Source: Telmatactis stephensoni
Taxonomy: Eukaryota; Cnidaria; Anthozoa; Actiniaria; Isophelliidae
Length of the DNA stretch: 64,000 bases
Direction of reading: 5' to 3'
NCBI GenBank assembly: GCA_029948255.1
Contig: JALIZF010001644.1
Location: 434,001-498,000 of the forward strand
Shown here piece after piece: positions 1 to 12,900 of the stretch. A program made the position numbers and the translations under genes. Position 1 is the first letter of the stretch; each line of letters begins with the position of its first letter. Below the pieces are notes generated by a model. That model ran no database searches, was not told where the DNA came from, and was given only the letters and a program-made list of their open reading frames with translations.

Positions 1-306
1 TAGTAGTTCCGTTCGCAAGCCGGGTTGTCATATGATCGCAACGGTTTGTACACGTTTGTACACTTTGTCGGAATGTGGTAACCCGATGATAATCCGATAA
101 CAAATTGCTCGCCCTAAAGCGCGACTCATATAAAGCAAAGTAAAGCGTCCATATTTTACGTCGATAGCTCGTGACAGTAATTTGGGTAACTGATAAACTT
201 GAGGTCGACGGTGCGCTCATTTTACTCCCCTCTCTCCTTCAGTGCTCCGTTTTTTAATGGTATTTAAAGCTAATTAAAGCTACACAGAAAGGAAAGAAGT
301 TGAAAC

Positions 307-384
307 AAGGATGCGAGGTCACTGAGGATCGAACTAGGGACCTCTCGCACCGAAGGCCGCGCTCTAACCAACTGTGTCATCCTT
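307..384 (-). tRNA. tRNA-like sequence, probably a tRNA pseudogene or SINE head
   Basis: On the minus strand a 7-bp acceptor stem (AAGGATG with CATCCTT) encloses A-box-like TTGGTTAGAGC and B-box-like AGTTCGATCCT. The anticodon stem pairs poorly, so a functional tRNA is unlikely. A tRNA-derived SINE head or relic is the better reading. The nominal anticodon loop would be CTTCGGT. Confidence 0.5.
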
Positions 385-621
385 GCTCCTAATACTCATA
401 TGAGTCCGCCACCGGCCTGGAAGATCACTTTTTTTTCCTTATTATTACTCAGCAAGCACCATGGTTGTAGCACGGTGTCTGCCGAGTAATCAATTGGGCT
501 ATTTACTAAAAGAAATTGATTTGGTTACAGGTGTTCATATGGAGATTATTCTGTATGTTTTCTAAACTCCAACGTACTGCTTCTGACTGGATGGCCTGAT
601 TAGTGAATAGGAAGTGAGTTT

Positions 622-822
622 ACGTGCGTAATTTCAAATTGCGTAATTTCAACTTGCGTAATTGCAACTTGCGTAATGACAACTTGCGTAATCAGTTCAA
701 CTTGCGTGATTTCAATTTGGCTAATTTCAACTCACGTGATTTTAGCTTGCGTAATTTCAGCTTGCGTAATTTGGATTTGCGTAATTTCAACGTACGTCAT
801 TTCAACTTAATAAATATCTCAA
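622..822. repeat. 15-bp minisatellite
   Basis: About 12 to 13 imperfect copies of a 15-bp unit close to CGTAATTTCAACTTG. The unit is a multiple of three and stays open on the plus strand, giving a run of Asn-Leu-Arg-Asn-Phe-like pentapeptides inside a 119-codon ORF (624-983). Confidence 0.85.
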
Positions 823-1604
823 ATTCCGTAAATATATGTGATTTGGGCAGAAAGGGACCAGTCATAGCTGCCCGTTTTAGAGAGGTATCTGGCTTAGTGA
901 GGTGTCCCTTAGGCGAGAGTTTACTGTACTTACGGAAAGTTTCAAAATATCCGCCGGCTTTACCTAGCAGGTCCTTCACGTAACAATTGTTAACTCGTGG
1001 ATTGCATTAATGAAACGCATTGTTACCGGCTAAAGTTTCATTTCATGATTTCTCGTTTTACAGGAAAAAAGCGAAGCCCTCATAAAAAAGATTGCAATGA
1101 AAGGAAAACAGGCTAGAGGTTAATCAACGCTGGACGTAATTAACTGTTGTATAGATTATGCAGTGCGTAAACTGTAAGTAACGGTAAATAAAGTACATGT
1201 TAAGAATTTTAACTCATCAAAGCATATTAATATGTATAAAATGATCCGTTATAACACGCTCAGAATTGTCTTGTTTGCAACCGGCTGAAGTGACCGGCTA
1301 CTTCGAGTTCCTCGTGCTCTGTTCCTCGAGCTACGTAGACATGCGTTTCCCGCGCGGGGTTACTTGGCTAGAGAATGTACCGTCGTCGTTCTCCAAGCGG
1401 ATTTCCACACTGATAAATAATTAGAGTCCTAAACAAGTAATACAAATCGTTATGACTTTTTATAATGCACCGCCGACTTGAGGTAGAATTATTTTTTCGG
1501 CTCAAAACAGGAGTAACACTTCAATCTACAAGCTTAAAAATCAAATCCGATATGAATTGAGGCTGTTATTGGGATCGCCCCTTTCAAGGGTGCAGTAACG
1601 CTAA

Positions 1605-1690
1605 CTATATAATGATTGGTATATTACGTGCGCTCTGATTGGTCGAGAACCGTGCGCGATTACAGTACACACGTATAGATGATATAGATT
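1605..1690. repeat. Dispersed repeat, inverted copy at 9205-9305
   Basis: The segment contains ATTGGTATATTACG, then CGCTCTGATTGGTCGAG, then a GCGCGATTACAGTA core. It matches the reverse complement of the sequence around 9205-9305. A partial third copy lies near 1743-1790. Confidence 0.6.
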
Positions 1691-1922
1691 CCAAGCTTTT
1701 TTATTCACAATTTATTCAAATTTCAATCACAATAACTGTATGGGTATATTACGCCTCTCTGATTGGTCGAGAACTGTGTATGATAAACGTTCAGAAGCAC
1801 CACTGACCTCACAAAATTTTAGGTGCACTCTGACTGATAAATATATATAACAATTGGAGTGTATTAATCAGATATTTTTACATATTTAAAGCTTTGTACA
1901 GATTTGAGATATACGAGTTTGG

Positions 1923-4900
1923 TCACGTGATAATGGGACACTTCCAGAAATGTATAACGCACTTAATTCCCGCTTTAACTGGATTAAATAAACGAGAAGA
2001 TCCTTTGCAATGACATACGTAAACATGTACACCCTTTGGGTCTACTACGCTGTAGAACTCAGCCTCTTCTCCGTAACGTGTTGTACAAGTGACGCCTGTT
2101 ATTTTCCAGCCCTAGAGGGAGAGAACGAATTATAATAAGACTCCTTTTAGAGAGGCACCTCTATTCGCACTTTTCTTGGTCTCGAAAGCTAAGAACTTAC
2201 AGACTTTCCTGAGGAAAAAAAGGGGGAAGGAAAAGAGGGAAATGAGTTGTGCATGTGGTTGGTGGGAGTGGTGAGGAAGAATAGGAGAGGACGAAAGGAA
2301 CCTTCCTAACCCCCATCTCGTCTCTTCTTCCCAAAACCTTCATTCGCATCTTTGGATAAAACCTCTGAACGCTCTCGTATTTAAAAGGTTATGGTGAATT
2401 TTTATAACATTTGAAGTTTTATACTCAGTCTTGTTAACGGCGTTCGGCCCATTCGAGTCCAAACATTTGACAAGATTCCCACATAATGATCGACCTCTTA
2501 CCTTATGCCAATCTTCACGTAGATAGACTTTACTGTCCGCAGTATTTCCCGGGGTCTGAGTTGTAGCCACACGTTCTTCATGGTGACAAAGAGTGAGATT
2601 TCCAGTTCCTGTATCTCCTTTCGGACCTGGTGGTCCCGGTGGACCTGGATTACCCGCCTGGCCTCCTGAAGGTCCTAGAACTCCTTGTGACCCATTAAAT
2701 CCCCGAGGACCCTGTACTCCTGTTAAACCCGGCGGACCACGTGCTCCAATAGGGCCTTCTTCACCCCGAGAACCTCGAGAGCCAGGACTACCAGTGTTTC
2801 CTTTTGGACCGGGTGGTCCTGGCGGGCCTATTTCGCCCGGTAGTCCTGGAGGCCCAGGTGGTCCGGCAGGTCCCGTAGGGCCTGGTTCGCCTTTTTGAGT
2901 GGATTTCATAAACTGTTGAATGAAAAAAAATATCGACGATGAGGGTTAGGGTCCTTGATAAGTTATCAACGTGATGAAGGCCTTTTGTGGATTATGAAAA
3001 TAAATGTAAAGGTACGGAAATAGCATGATTATAAAGATGGTAATGAATGCCGTGATGCCATAGACACTTACGGTTATCACCCATAGAAGTATTGAATGGC
3101 ATTACATCCGTTTTATTATTCTGATAAAACGTAAGCCATTTAGTGCGTACGCGAGTAACTGGGAGACTGAGAAGCGCGTCACGTGATGTGATGTATTGTT
3201 GACGGGTCACGTGACGTGATGTGTTGTTGACTGGTCACGCGATGTGATGTATTGTTGACGGGTCACGCGATGTGATGTATTGTTGACGGGTCACGCCATG
3301 TGATGTGTTGTTGACTGGTCACGCGATGTGATGTATTGTTGACGGGTCACGCGATGTGATGTATTGTTGATGGGTCACGCGATGTGATGTATTGTTGACG
3401 GGTCACGCGATGTGATGTATTGTTGACGGGTCAATTTACGTGATGTATTGGTGACTGGTCACGTGATGTGACGTATTGTTGATGGGTCACGCGATGTGAC
3501 GTATTGTTGATGGGTCACGCGATGTGACGTATTGTTGATGGGTCACGCGATGTGATGTTTTGTTGACGCGTCCTTGACGGGCCACAACAAAGTATTCTTC
3601 ATTGTTTGAGTTATAGCTTTTATGTTTTTAATCTTTTTAACTCGACAATCTTTTAGAGATTTGCTATTGTTCTGTCGCGTTATAATATTGCTTTTAGTTT
3701 GAATTTATGGCCCTTCAAATTCTGATACTTCAGATGAGACTAAAGTCCAATTTTTTAATGCGCGTGCAATCTTGAGAAACCTTGCCATTTTAAGAACTAC
3801 CTTGCGACCGCCAAACTTTACAGGCTAAAAGGTTTTGCACACTACCATTACTTTTGCCATGCATTCGCTATTTGCTTTCTTCCCAAAAAAATCCCTCCAA
3901 CCACCTAGAAGTTAATTTCCACTTGTTTATACATCATGAAAAGTCGTGCGAGAATGCACTGATTGGAGTTGAATAAATAACGCGATTGCGTGACTGTACG
4001 TGACTTGCTTCAAGTGGAAGATGTGACACCACTTACCTCTGTTTTTCTTTTCATTTCGACCACTTCTTTCTCAAGGTTCTTAATAGTTATACCAGGTTTA
4101 TTAACACCACCACCATCATTAGACGTACCGTTACCTATGAATATAGAAATTATTTGAAAATGTGTATCGTGGAACCTTAAGCTTGTTACATGTAATTCAA
4201 ACATTTCCTGTTTATATCAACATCCCTAAAAGGGTTTTATGTCTTTATAATGACAACTTTCCGGCTGTCATCTCCCGATCCTGAAACGAGCTCTAGACTT
4301 TTGATTTCATTGTATTGTTTTGTGGAGCACTCAAAAGGGTTAACTATGAGCAAATTTCTGGTTATTTGAACTGAAGGTCTTGTGAACCTTGTCCTCCAGT
4401 CTTGTTTACATGTTTAGCTTGTAATCGGAGAACACTTGTTGACCTTCGTTAGTTCACTCCAACTTTCCTCGTGTGTTCTAGTTTCCCACCACACCCACCC
4501 TGTAGATTTCGTAAGGGATAGGTGGCTGAAGTTGTAGCCAGTGAACAGACTCAGGTGAGGGGGAACAAACAAAAAGACTTAAAAAAATACTTATTTAATT
4601 AACTTACTTAATTACTCTTTCTATGACAGAGCCTTTCCTAGGTCCTTTCCATTCCTCCTCCCCCTCCTCCCCCTTCCTCTCCCGACCTCTCCCCTCCTCT
4701 CCCATCCCCTGAGCCTTTTCAAAGGCTACTGAAGTTGCGAGTTGCAGGTTGCCCTGTGTTGGTGTTCTACCTGCACGTTTTGGGTTCGTGATGTTTTCGC
4801 AATAAACTTCCGTACCCCAAATATAGATGTCAGTTGATGTTGTTGTTATTAGATTTGGCTCATGATTACAACTATTAAAACTTTCCACGGATTGGATAAG

Positions 4901-7080
4901 ATTCCCTTTAAATCTCTACACGATAACAGCAGAATCAAGGCACAAAAGTAGAGCATTTTTAGTATGAAATCGACTGCGATGTGCTGTGGCCGTGTCAGAA
5001 ATAATAATATTGATAATCAGTTTTATTTCAAGAGGGCGATACTTGACAGTAAAAGCCGATGAACTCGGTGCCACGTAGCCTCCTTCGCAGGGTGCCGTGT
5101 TGTCTATAAAAACTTTCGAAATTCCTGCCGCGAACGTGCGCGTCATGCCTTTTCAATGATAAAAATAATCTTTAATAATAATCTTTTCACGGCACCATAT
5201 CCACATAGTGGTTCTTCATCTGCTGGCACTCACGCTCACTACCTCTACAATAAATATTTTACATACAACGCTCAACTCACGTGTTGATTTTTGCTGAGGG
5301 AGGAAAAAAACAGAGAACCCGGAGAAAAATCCTCGTGGCATAGTAGAGAACAAGACATCGAATAAACTCAGTCCACAAGTCACAGTTATAGGAAAACTGC
5401 TCTCATTCTGACCCTCACGATACGTCGATGTCCAATACACCGTGAGAGTTCCACAGACATGCAACTAAACCGTCTCTAAAACAAGAGGCTCGTGATTATA
5501 TGATAATCCCCAAAAAGACATGCACCGAACATCATATCGATTTGCGATCCTTTTCTTGTTTCTTTTTAATTTCGATTTACTCAGTTCTCTTCGAAAGGAC
5601 CTCTCCTTTTTTGCTCCTGATTGCTAGGTAGCGTTTGCCGAGGTCGTCCATCGGGATAGAAAGATGTCACATGTCTCAGCCGTAAATGATTTTGCTTACC
5701 CAAGATTTATTTTGAGTTTGATTAGGATTCCTCGAGCTTCGTATTGGATATATAGAGCTATATAAAGTGAAAATCAGTCGAAACGACAAGCCTTCCTCGC
5801 AAGGTGGACTACCCAAGCCGGGACTAAAGGAGCTGAAATACGGGCAACAAAACCGTGCAGCATTTCGCGTAACATTGTTGCGTTGCGAGTTCCCGAGCAA
5901 ATATTGCTCATATTACCACCACTTCTACTTCGTACAACAAGAAAAATTTGTTGCGCACGAGGTGTAATACGAGCAACATTTGCTCTGCAACTTGCAACGC
6001 AACAATGTTGCGCGAAATGTTGCACGATTTTGTTGCCCGTATTTCCATGCCTGAACAAACGAAGGATTTAACGAGGCTAGCTAAAGTGTAAACAACGTCT
6101 TCGGCATAATAAAAATAAGCGTTTATCTTTTTGTCCACAGTCAGTAATTTTAGTCTAAATGAGATTCTGGTCCTTTTCTCATCTGTCTTACGCTCTCTCT
6201 GGATATACGTTTTCGGCGTTTTCTCCACTGCACTGAAAATAACCTTTTCTCGGCACACCTTGTCGAAGAAGGTATGACTTTTAATCAATTCTTCACTACG
6301 CAAACACTCTTGGTGCACGACATAGTGGTCAGTTTGTCGCTTAACAAATGAATCATTTGTAGTGTTTAATTAACTGGCTGGCCATTTAAATTAGCCGCGA
6401 TACAAACTGTTCGTTTAAAAGAGAGTTTCACACCTTCGATAAAAGGTGTGATGGAAATTCAATACACGGTGTACTGACTCAGATTACATGTCCTTCTTCT
6501 GTAAATATTAACTTACACTTATCATAAGTTTAATTAAATGGCTTGTAATGAAAATTAACTACAAATTAATTTAATTGAAATATACTACAAAACTGTCGTT
6601 TTAATATCCGTCAAATCCATAAATGTGTCCATGTAACTATATACCGCTTTTGTTCAACTTTTGTTCGCAACTGATTGAATATAATGCGATTTGAGATAGA
6701 GATATCGTGAGAATAGGTTTACCTTTGGAGTTGCTTGATCGTCGGCATCCACAAGAAACGTAGATATGCAGAGTTAAAATCAAGTTGGCTATACAGAGTA
6801 CCACCAATAAAGCTACCAGTACATGTAACTTACAGACGTCTTCTCTGCGCAACAATGACTTTTTGGCTGTTTCCGATACTTTTTCATTACTGATCATTAC
6901 AGGATCCGGTATCGTGCTGGCTTCTCTTGTATCATAAGTGGAGAGATTCTGCAAGACAATGTTGCCTTCTAATGGAGCTTTTGCGGATTCCGTTTCTTGT
7001 ATCTGTGGTTGCGATTCTATTGTTTCTATCGCCGCTGACACGTGAATTCTTGTTGGCTTGACTTTGATACTTCGTAACAT
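1923..7080 (-). CDS. Unit 1: type II membrane collagen-like protein, short stalk, long collagen segment
   Basis: Predicted exons (minus strand): 6723-7080, 4037-4134, 2502-2912, 1923-2111. Phases agree at every join and give 351 residues. Exon 1 encodes a cytoplasmic tail of about 84 residues, a transmembrane helix at about 85-108 and an extracellular C-G-C. Exon 2 gives a 32-residue linker with a short charged helix. Exon 3 holds about 26 Gly-X-Y triplets, a one-residue break, about 5 more triplets, then NLTLC and a tail. Exon 4 is the five-Cys C-terminal domain of the ITGV-x-C subtype shared with unit 2. I chose the ATG at 7080. The frame stays open to 7191, so a start about 37 codons earlier is possible. 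The collagen segment is the longest in the array and has the most conventional GPP content. A receptor or adhesion role is inferred from architecture only. Exon 1 and the 98-nt exon 2 are the least certain parts. Confidence 0.72.
3176..3570. repeat. 28-bp minisatellite in intron 2 of unit 1
   Basis: About 14 direct copies of a 28-bp unit close to GGTCACGCGATGTGATG followed by TATTGTTGACG, with scattered substitutions. The copies abut with no unique spacers. Confidence 0.9.
5839..6042. mobile_element. Foldback (MITE-like) element, CAACA-rich
   Basis: Inverted arms of about 55 bp start AATACGGGCAACAAAA and end with its complement, and both contain GCAACATTGTTGCGT-like sequence. Related but diverged sequence lies at about 32307-32460 and 48270-48405. 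It sits in intron 1 of unit 1. Confidence 0.75.
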
Positions 7081-7921
7081 CGTGAACAATACTGCACCAC
7101 TTGAAGCATGTATGGTCTCAGTAATAGCGAGGTTAGAGTAACTAGAGTGGTTAATAGGGTACTGGTAATTCAAATACAACACGTAAGGCACTTCTCTTGC
7201 TTGTGTTAGGGATTAGTTCACTTGCGAAAGCTTGTCGTGTTTTTGCTGGGTCATTAGAAGTGGCATCAATTACCCTCTTAGGCTAACAAAACAAATGCCA
7301 AGTGTTTATTGCTGTCAGGGGAGGGGACAGTTAAAATCTCAAGCTACATTGCCATCAACATTTTCTAAAAGCTCCGTTTCTTCGTAATTTTCTCACACTA
7401 AAAGTGTAGACAATATTCGTACTAAGAAATTGTATTTTCTCTTAGTTTTGTGTATCATGGAGGGATTCTTTCCATATCAACACTTACCCACCCCTCCCCC
7501 AATGAAATGAATTCATTCCACAAAGACATAATGATTCCTCGTCATTCTCTTTATGGAAACAATGACAATAATCCCTCGGAAATAGTATCTTTTAACGACT
7601 GTCTTCAACAATATACACACCGCTATGATCATGTCATCGCTCTACAATAGGGTCATCTTTTGGGTCAATGTTTTTGGCACGGACAACCTAGATCTCAGTT
7701 TCGCCACAGTAAAGTGTTTCTAGTGGCTTATAATCACGTATAGATCGATTTCACTGACGTCATCGAGAAAAATAAAGTCGGTTTCAGAGCATCAAATAAA
7801 ATAGAAATACTTGTACATCAAAGAACAACTAAATCTTTGCAACTCTAGAAAATATTGAGTTAAAAGAGCTTTTCACCACGAAGATACGAATGTTTGAATG
7901 TGGGCTTGTTGTTGGTAAGAA

Positions 7922-7975
7922 TGTATGGGGCCGCCATATTGGTGTACACCAATATGTACACCAATATGGCGACCA
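7922..7975. repeat. Short hairpin
   Basis: GCCATATTGGTGTAC and its complement are separated by 8 bases, with GGCCGCC/GGCGACC-like flanks. It lies between units 1 and 2 and has no coding. Confidence 0.6.
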
Positions 7976-8429
7976 TAAATACCAAGCATCGAAATGATAT
8001 TAAAAATACATTTATTTGTTCATTTTATTGATTATATATATAGAAAATGACAATTAAGTTCATTGCCAAAGCAAATGAGGTGAAATTTGTCGCAAATTGA
8101 TGTGTTCTTACGTCGTTTGAAAATGCGTGACTGCATGGCGTGACACAATTTTGGTGCCGATAATTTGCCAAGCGATGAACAGAATCAGACCAAATTTCCA
8201 GAGACGACTTCTTTTCATGATACATACAAAATATCAGGCAATCAGCTTTCTCCAAATTTTAGTTTAGATTTTAGGTGAAAGCAGGCTGTTGCCGTCTTTT
8301 TACGTGACATTTACATGAACATCATTGAGATCATGTGCTTGTCTCAGGGAGGTTTTAGGGAGAGTTTGGTTTCAGTGTACTTTGATCCTGCTGAGACCTG
8401 GCAGAGACGTCTGCCTTGGAGAGTCGTGT

Positions 8430-9028
8430 GCCTTACAGGGGGGGTCTGTCTTAGAGTGGTGTCACCCTGTCGGTCTCAGAGTCAGTGTCAGCCTTACAGG
8501 GGGTGTTTGCCTTGGAGTGGAATCAGCCTTACAGGGGGTGTCTGCCTTAGAGTGGTGATAGCCTTACAGGGGTGTCTGCCTTAGAGTGGTGTTAGCCTTA
8601 CAGGGGTGTCTGCCTTAGAGTGGAATCAGCCTTACAGGGGGTGTCTGCCTTGAAGTGGAATCAGCCTTACAGGGGGTGTCTGCCTTAGAGTGGTGTTAGC
8701 CTTACAGGGGTGTCTGCCTTAGAGTGGTGTTAGCCTTACAGGGGTGTCTGCCTTAGAGTGGAATCAGCCTTACAGGGGGTGTCTGCCTTAGAGTGGTGTT
8801 AGCCTTACAGGGGGTGTCTGCCTTAGAGTGGTGTCAGCCTTACAGGGGGTGTCTGCCTTAGAGTGGAATCAGCCTTACAGGGGGTGTCTGCCTTAGAGTG
8901 GTGTTAGCCTTACAGGGGGTGTCTACCTTACAGTGGTGTCAACCTTACAGGGGGTGTCTGCCTTAGAGTGGTGTCAACCTTACACGGGTGTCTGCCTTAG
9001 AGTGGTGTCAGCCTTACAGGGGTGTCTG
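8430..9028. repeat. 35-bp minisatellite between units 1 and 2
   Basis: About 16 direct copies of a 34-35 bp unit containing AGCCTTACAGGGGGTGTCTG and CCTTAGAGTGG, with GTGTTA, GTGTCA and GAATCA variants in the last bases. The variants are interspersed, as expected from unequal exchange. No unique spacers. Confidence 0.9.
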
Positions 9029-9945
9029 GATTGAGGGACTCACTGATTTGGTTAAGATTGGACAATAATTTTTCTGATTTTTTGTGACAAGAAAGAGATG
9101 TTTGACGTAGGTGTTAGAATAAAGGAACGTAATGAAAGACCGCGTTGCACTGAGATAGAATGCTTTGTTAGGGTAATCAAACTTCCACTTCATTTTATCA
9201 GAGCGCAGGTAAGATTCAATGACGTCATCTATGCGTATATACTGTAATCACGCCCAGTTGACGCTGTAATCGCAGCGCGCGTAATATACCAATTATTATA
9301 TAATTGAAATTATCCACGACTTAAATAGTAATGTGCCATTCGACATTCAGGTTAATAGTCCACTGCTATTTTAATTGATGAATGTCTCGACTAACGCTGC
9401 AAGTGTAAGCGTAAACAACATACGCAGACTCAGTATATCATTTATCACATCGGTGTAAAAAGTGAATTTTATTTGTCGATGTTAGAAATCATGAACAATT
9501 AACACCGAAAAGCTGGTAAAGCTTTGCATCTACACATACTTCTTTTCGGTCCAGTTGCGTTGCTTTTAGACCTCTCGGTTTTCATAATAAAAGGGATTGC
9601 GCGGAGTCTCTTGGGTGATTCAAATTCTAAGGTTGCGATTTTACTTGAATGTCTTTTTCAAAAGATATTTGCAAGACTAATTCTAAGGCAGGAAGTGTTC
9701 TAACTCCTCTGTCAAGATATAATTGTAATCCATAAGTAGTTAAGACCGTATATTTACAGGTAGTTTTTGGTTTCCGAAGAGAGTAAGCTTATTCCTTTCG
9801 TTTTCCATTTTCCCACTCCATACAGAAACCTGTTTTGTACAGACCGGTACGTCGAGCAAATATAAGCCCTAACCCGCTAGGCTTAACATGTAATGAAAAA
9901 GTAGTGCTAGCTAATTTGGTCTATTTATTTTGTACGCGTCTAACT

Positions 9946-12900
9946 TCACGAGACCCTAGGGCACGTCCAATAAGAGATAAAACACGTCATTACTTTGGAT
10001 AAGTACGTGTATGACGAGTCTCCATAGCAAGCGCATGTATATCTTCTGGCACCATTGACTACTGACGTGTACATGTGTACCAGGGCAGCGCGGTCAGTGT
10101 GACAAAATACACCCGTGATTCTTTTGTCCTGCAACGAAAATATGTATTTTTTTGTAATTACATTTGAATAAATAATCTTCTACAGCAGATGCACGTAGTG
10201 GCTATTCTTCTGCTGGCAGTCACACCCACTACCTCTACATTAAATATTTTGCATACATTGCTCAACTCACTTGTTGATTTTTTCTCACTTACCGCTGGTT
10301 CTGCGATGATCACAGTATTTATCGCCAAACCTCCTGGAGAGGCTCTCTGTTTTTTACTCTGATATTCACAAAGGGTAAGGTTTCCTGCACCGGGGAGTCC
10401 TCGTGGACCAGGAGCACCACGGGAACCATTATACCCTGTAGGTCCTGAAGGACCCCGGGTTCCGTTGAATCCCGAGTAACCCCTCGGTCCATCTGTGCCA
10501 TTGTAACCTGGAGGACCGATAGGGCCGGCCATCTTGGAGATGCTTTCTACCTGTTTAAGCGAACGTTTATAGTTAATAAGCAGCCAATCAAATGCCTCGT
10601 TATATACACACTGTATTACCTTAGAAGTAAGGGTTTTGTTTATCTCTGAAATCTTGTCTTCCAACGCTTTGTCTGAAGAGATGAGTTGGTTGGTTTTTGT
10701 GTTGATCTGAAATTGTTGAAAAAGGTTCCAAGGGTGAAACATTTGCTTCCAAATCAGTTTTAGTAAAATTACTGAACATGCATATATAACGAAATATAAG
10801 CGATTGTTTTGTCGCATAAATGGAATATGCGTATAAAACGAAATATAAGCGACTGTTTTGTGGCAGAAATGGGAATCGGTACTTAACAAAATTTAAGCGA
10901 CTGATTTCTCGCAAAAATAGAGACTCCACATATAACGAAATTTAAGCGACTGATTTCTCGCAAAAATAGAGACTCCACATATAACGAAATTTAAGCGACT
11001 GATTTCTCGCAAAAATAGAGACTCCACGTATAACGAAATTTAAGCGACTGATTTCTCGCAAAAATAGAGACTCCATATATAACGAAATTTAAGCGACTGA
11101 TTTCTCGCAAAAATAGAGACTCCATATATAACGAAATGAAGGCCACTGTTTTGTCGCATATTTTTTTGTTTTATTGAACTAAATTTAAGCAATTGTTTTT
11201 TCGCCTATTTTTTTGTTATGTGAATTTTAGTTATATTTTAATATTATTACATATGCATTTATTAGCATAAAATATTTTGTTATATATATGTATTTAATAG
11301 CATATTATACTATTATATATATATTCCCCTTTTTTATTTTTTATGTTCCATAACGGTGCGCATTAGCCTCCTCCGCAGGCTACGCCTTTCCTTTCCTTTA
11401 TTGGGTTTCCTGTGGGATCGAACGGGAAGAGCGAAGATTGGAGGCGAGAGTTTTTTGCTCGCCCCCAGTCTCTCATCTTTGCAACAGGAAGCCCAAGAGA
11501 AAGAAAAGGAGTTGCCTGCGGAGGAGGCTAGGTGCGCATGATGCGAGGCGGCTGCGCAAGCTATAGAGGTGACCACTTGGCCTGCCTTTTCCGTGTCTAG
11601 CGTTGCTGTTTAAACGCGAAGGTGAACCTTTTCGCGTTTGTCGTCACTTTCGAGTTTTAAGCCGGTTATTATAGATTATCTAGGAAAGAAAGTTTCTTTG
11701 CCGTCTGTACGTGACGTCCGTACGTTTTTTCCCGCGTGTACGTGAAGGTTACGCGTGTAAAGCGGACCGTGCTGTTTTCACAGGCGTACGAAAACTAGAC
11801 GAAAAGCTCATTTGAAGTTTGAAAATTGTGATGAGAGATACTTTCGGTGCCAATTATTTCAAGATGCGCGCGCAATCTTGAGAAAATTGGCTATTTTACC
11901 TTGTGTATTGCGTCTTGGTACTGACTGTGAAATTACTAAAAATCAGTAGCCTTAGTCGCCGCGAACATCGCACAGACATCAATACTGAGTTTCGCCGGGC
12001 CAGCTCGGTTCATATAATCAGGCCCTTAGTATTATGGTCTCTTGATTTTACCTTGTGTATTGCGTCTTGGTACTGACTGTATGCGCTGTCATTTAGTGAC
12101 TTTATCAGCTTGGATAACAACTCTGTTGTCTAAATAGAATATAAAGACACGATAAGATAGTAAACATTGTTTCATTATAAATACACCGAAATATTCATAA
12201 GGAAAAATCGGCGATAAAAGTCCTTTTTATAACTGATCACTAACTCACTAAACAATTAGAATGCATTTTTTATGCAATAAGAGTGATGTGCTCTCAGGAG
12301 AGTCAGCTATGGTCTTGTTGCATAGAAGTCTGTTATTCCAAATCTAAAGAACAAGACTATAGTTCTCTCTCCTGAGGCTCGGGAGGAGAACTATGTTCTA
12401 GTTCTTTAGAGAAAGAATAGTATGAGAAAATGCTATGATTATAGTAAAATTAGTATGACTCTTACATGGAGAATTAATGAGAGTAAATTTTCAGCTGTAG
12501 TTTCCGTATGACTCAAAATTTAGACCCCCTGTGGTGTTTACTCCCGTAGGCAACCACCTCCCTTAAACAACCACTTCAACTTGACATTTTGGATGGTCGT
12601 TTACGAGAGGTTCCACTCAGTGTGGTTTAATATGGGTACATATCTTATTTTCAATTAAAATAAAAGATATTTCAGTAATATCTTTTCAAGCAATCACAAA
12701 GCTTGCCTACCTGGTTCATATTGTCATCAACTGTGGTTTTGAGCTGTAGAAAGTTACTTGCTGCTTTATCGACCAATGTCCTGGTCTCATTTTCCTGGAA
12801 GAAATGCAAAAATATCCAATAACTCGACTGAGAAGGTGAATATAATTTTCTATTTTACCACGTTTAACCGTGACGAAAACTGAGATGCTGTTGACTTAAC

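Larger units (their letters stand above)
1..1922. other. Flank downstream of unit 1, no gene seen
   Basis: Apart from the tRNA-like sequence and the 15-bp minisatellite I see no exon. TTTATT at 1711-1716 would be an AATAAA polyadenylation signal on the minus strand, about 210 nt past the unit 1 stop. A segment near 1605-1690 recurs in inverted form near 9205-9305. Confidence 0.5.
7192..9945. other. Intergenic region between units 1 and 2
   Basis: It contains the hairpin at 7.9 kb, the 35-bp minisatellite and the dispersed repeat near 9.2 kb. I see no exon. The unit 1 promoter should lie just right of 7080-7191, but I recognise no distinct element. Confidence 0.5.

Noticed and set aside
2593..2898. 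Plus-strand Pro/Gly-rich ORF
   Set aside because: It is the antisense of the unit 1 collagen exon; the Gly-X-Y pattern on the minus strand fits the gene model.
3176..3570. 28-bp repeats resembling a CRISPR array
   Set aside because: The copies are contiguous, with no unique spacers and no cas genes, and lie in an intron of an animal gene. It is a minisatellite.
5774..6318. Overlapping ORFs in 5.77-6.32 kb on both strands
   Set aside because: They run through a CAACA-rich foldback element; the apparent proteins mirror each other across the palindrome.
8430..9028. Plus-strand ORFs (8315-8584 and 8325-8558) through the 35-bp repeat
   Set aside because: They start outside and run into a minisatellite whose unit length is not a multiple of three, so the reading is incidental.
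10158..10889. The single 243-codon frame as one coding region
   Set aside because: It fuses two real exons (10620-10706, 10293-10550) with intron sequence. Splice consensus and comparison with other units separate them, and the true last exon is at 9946-10128.
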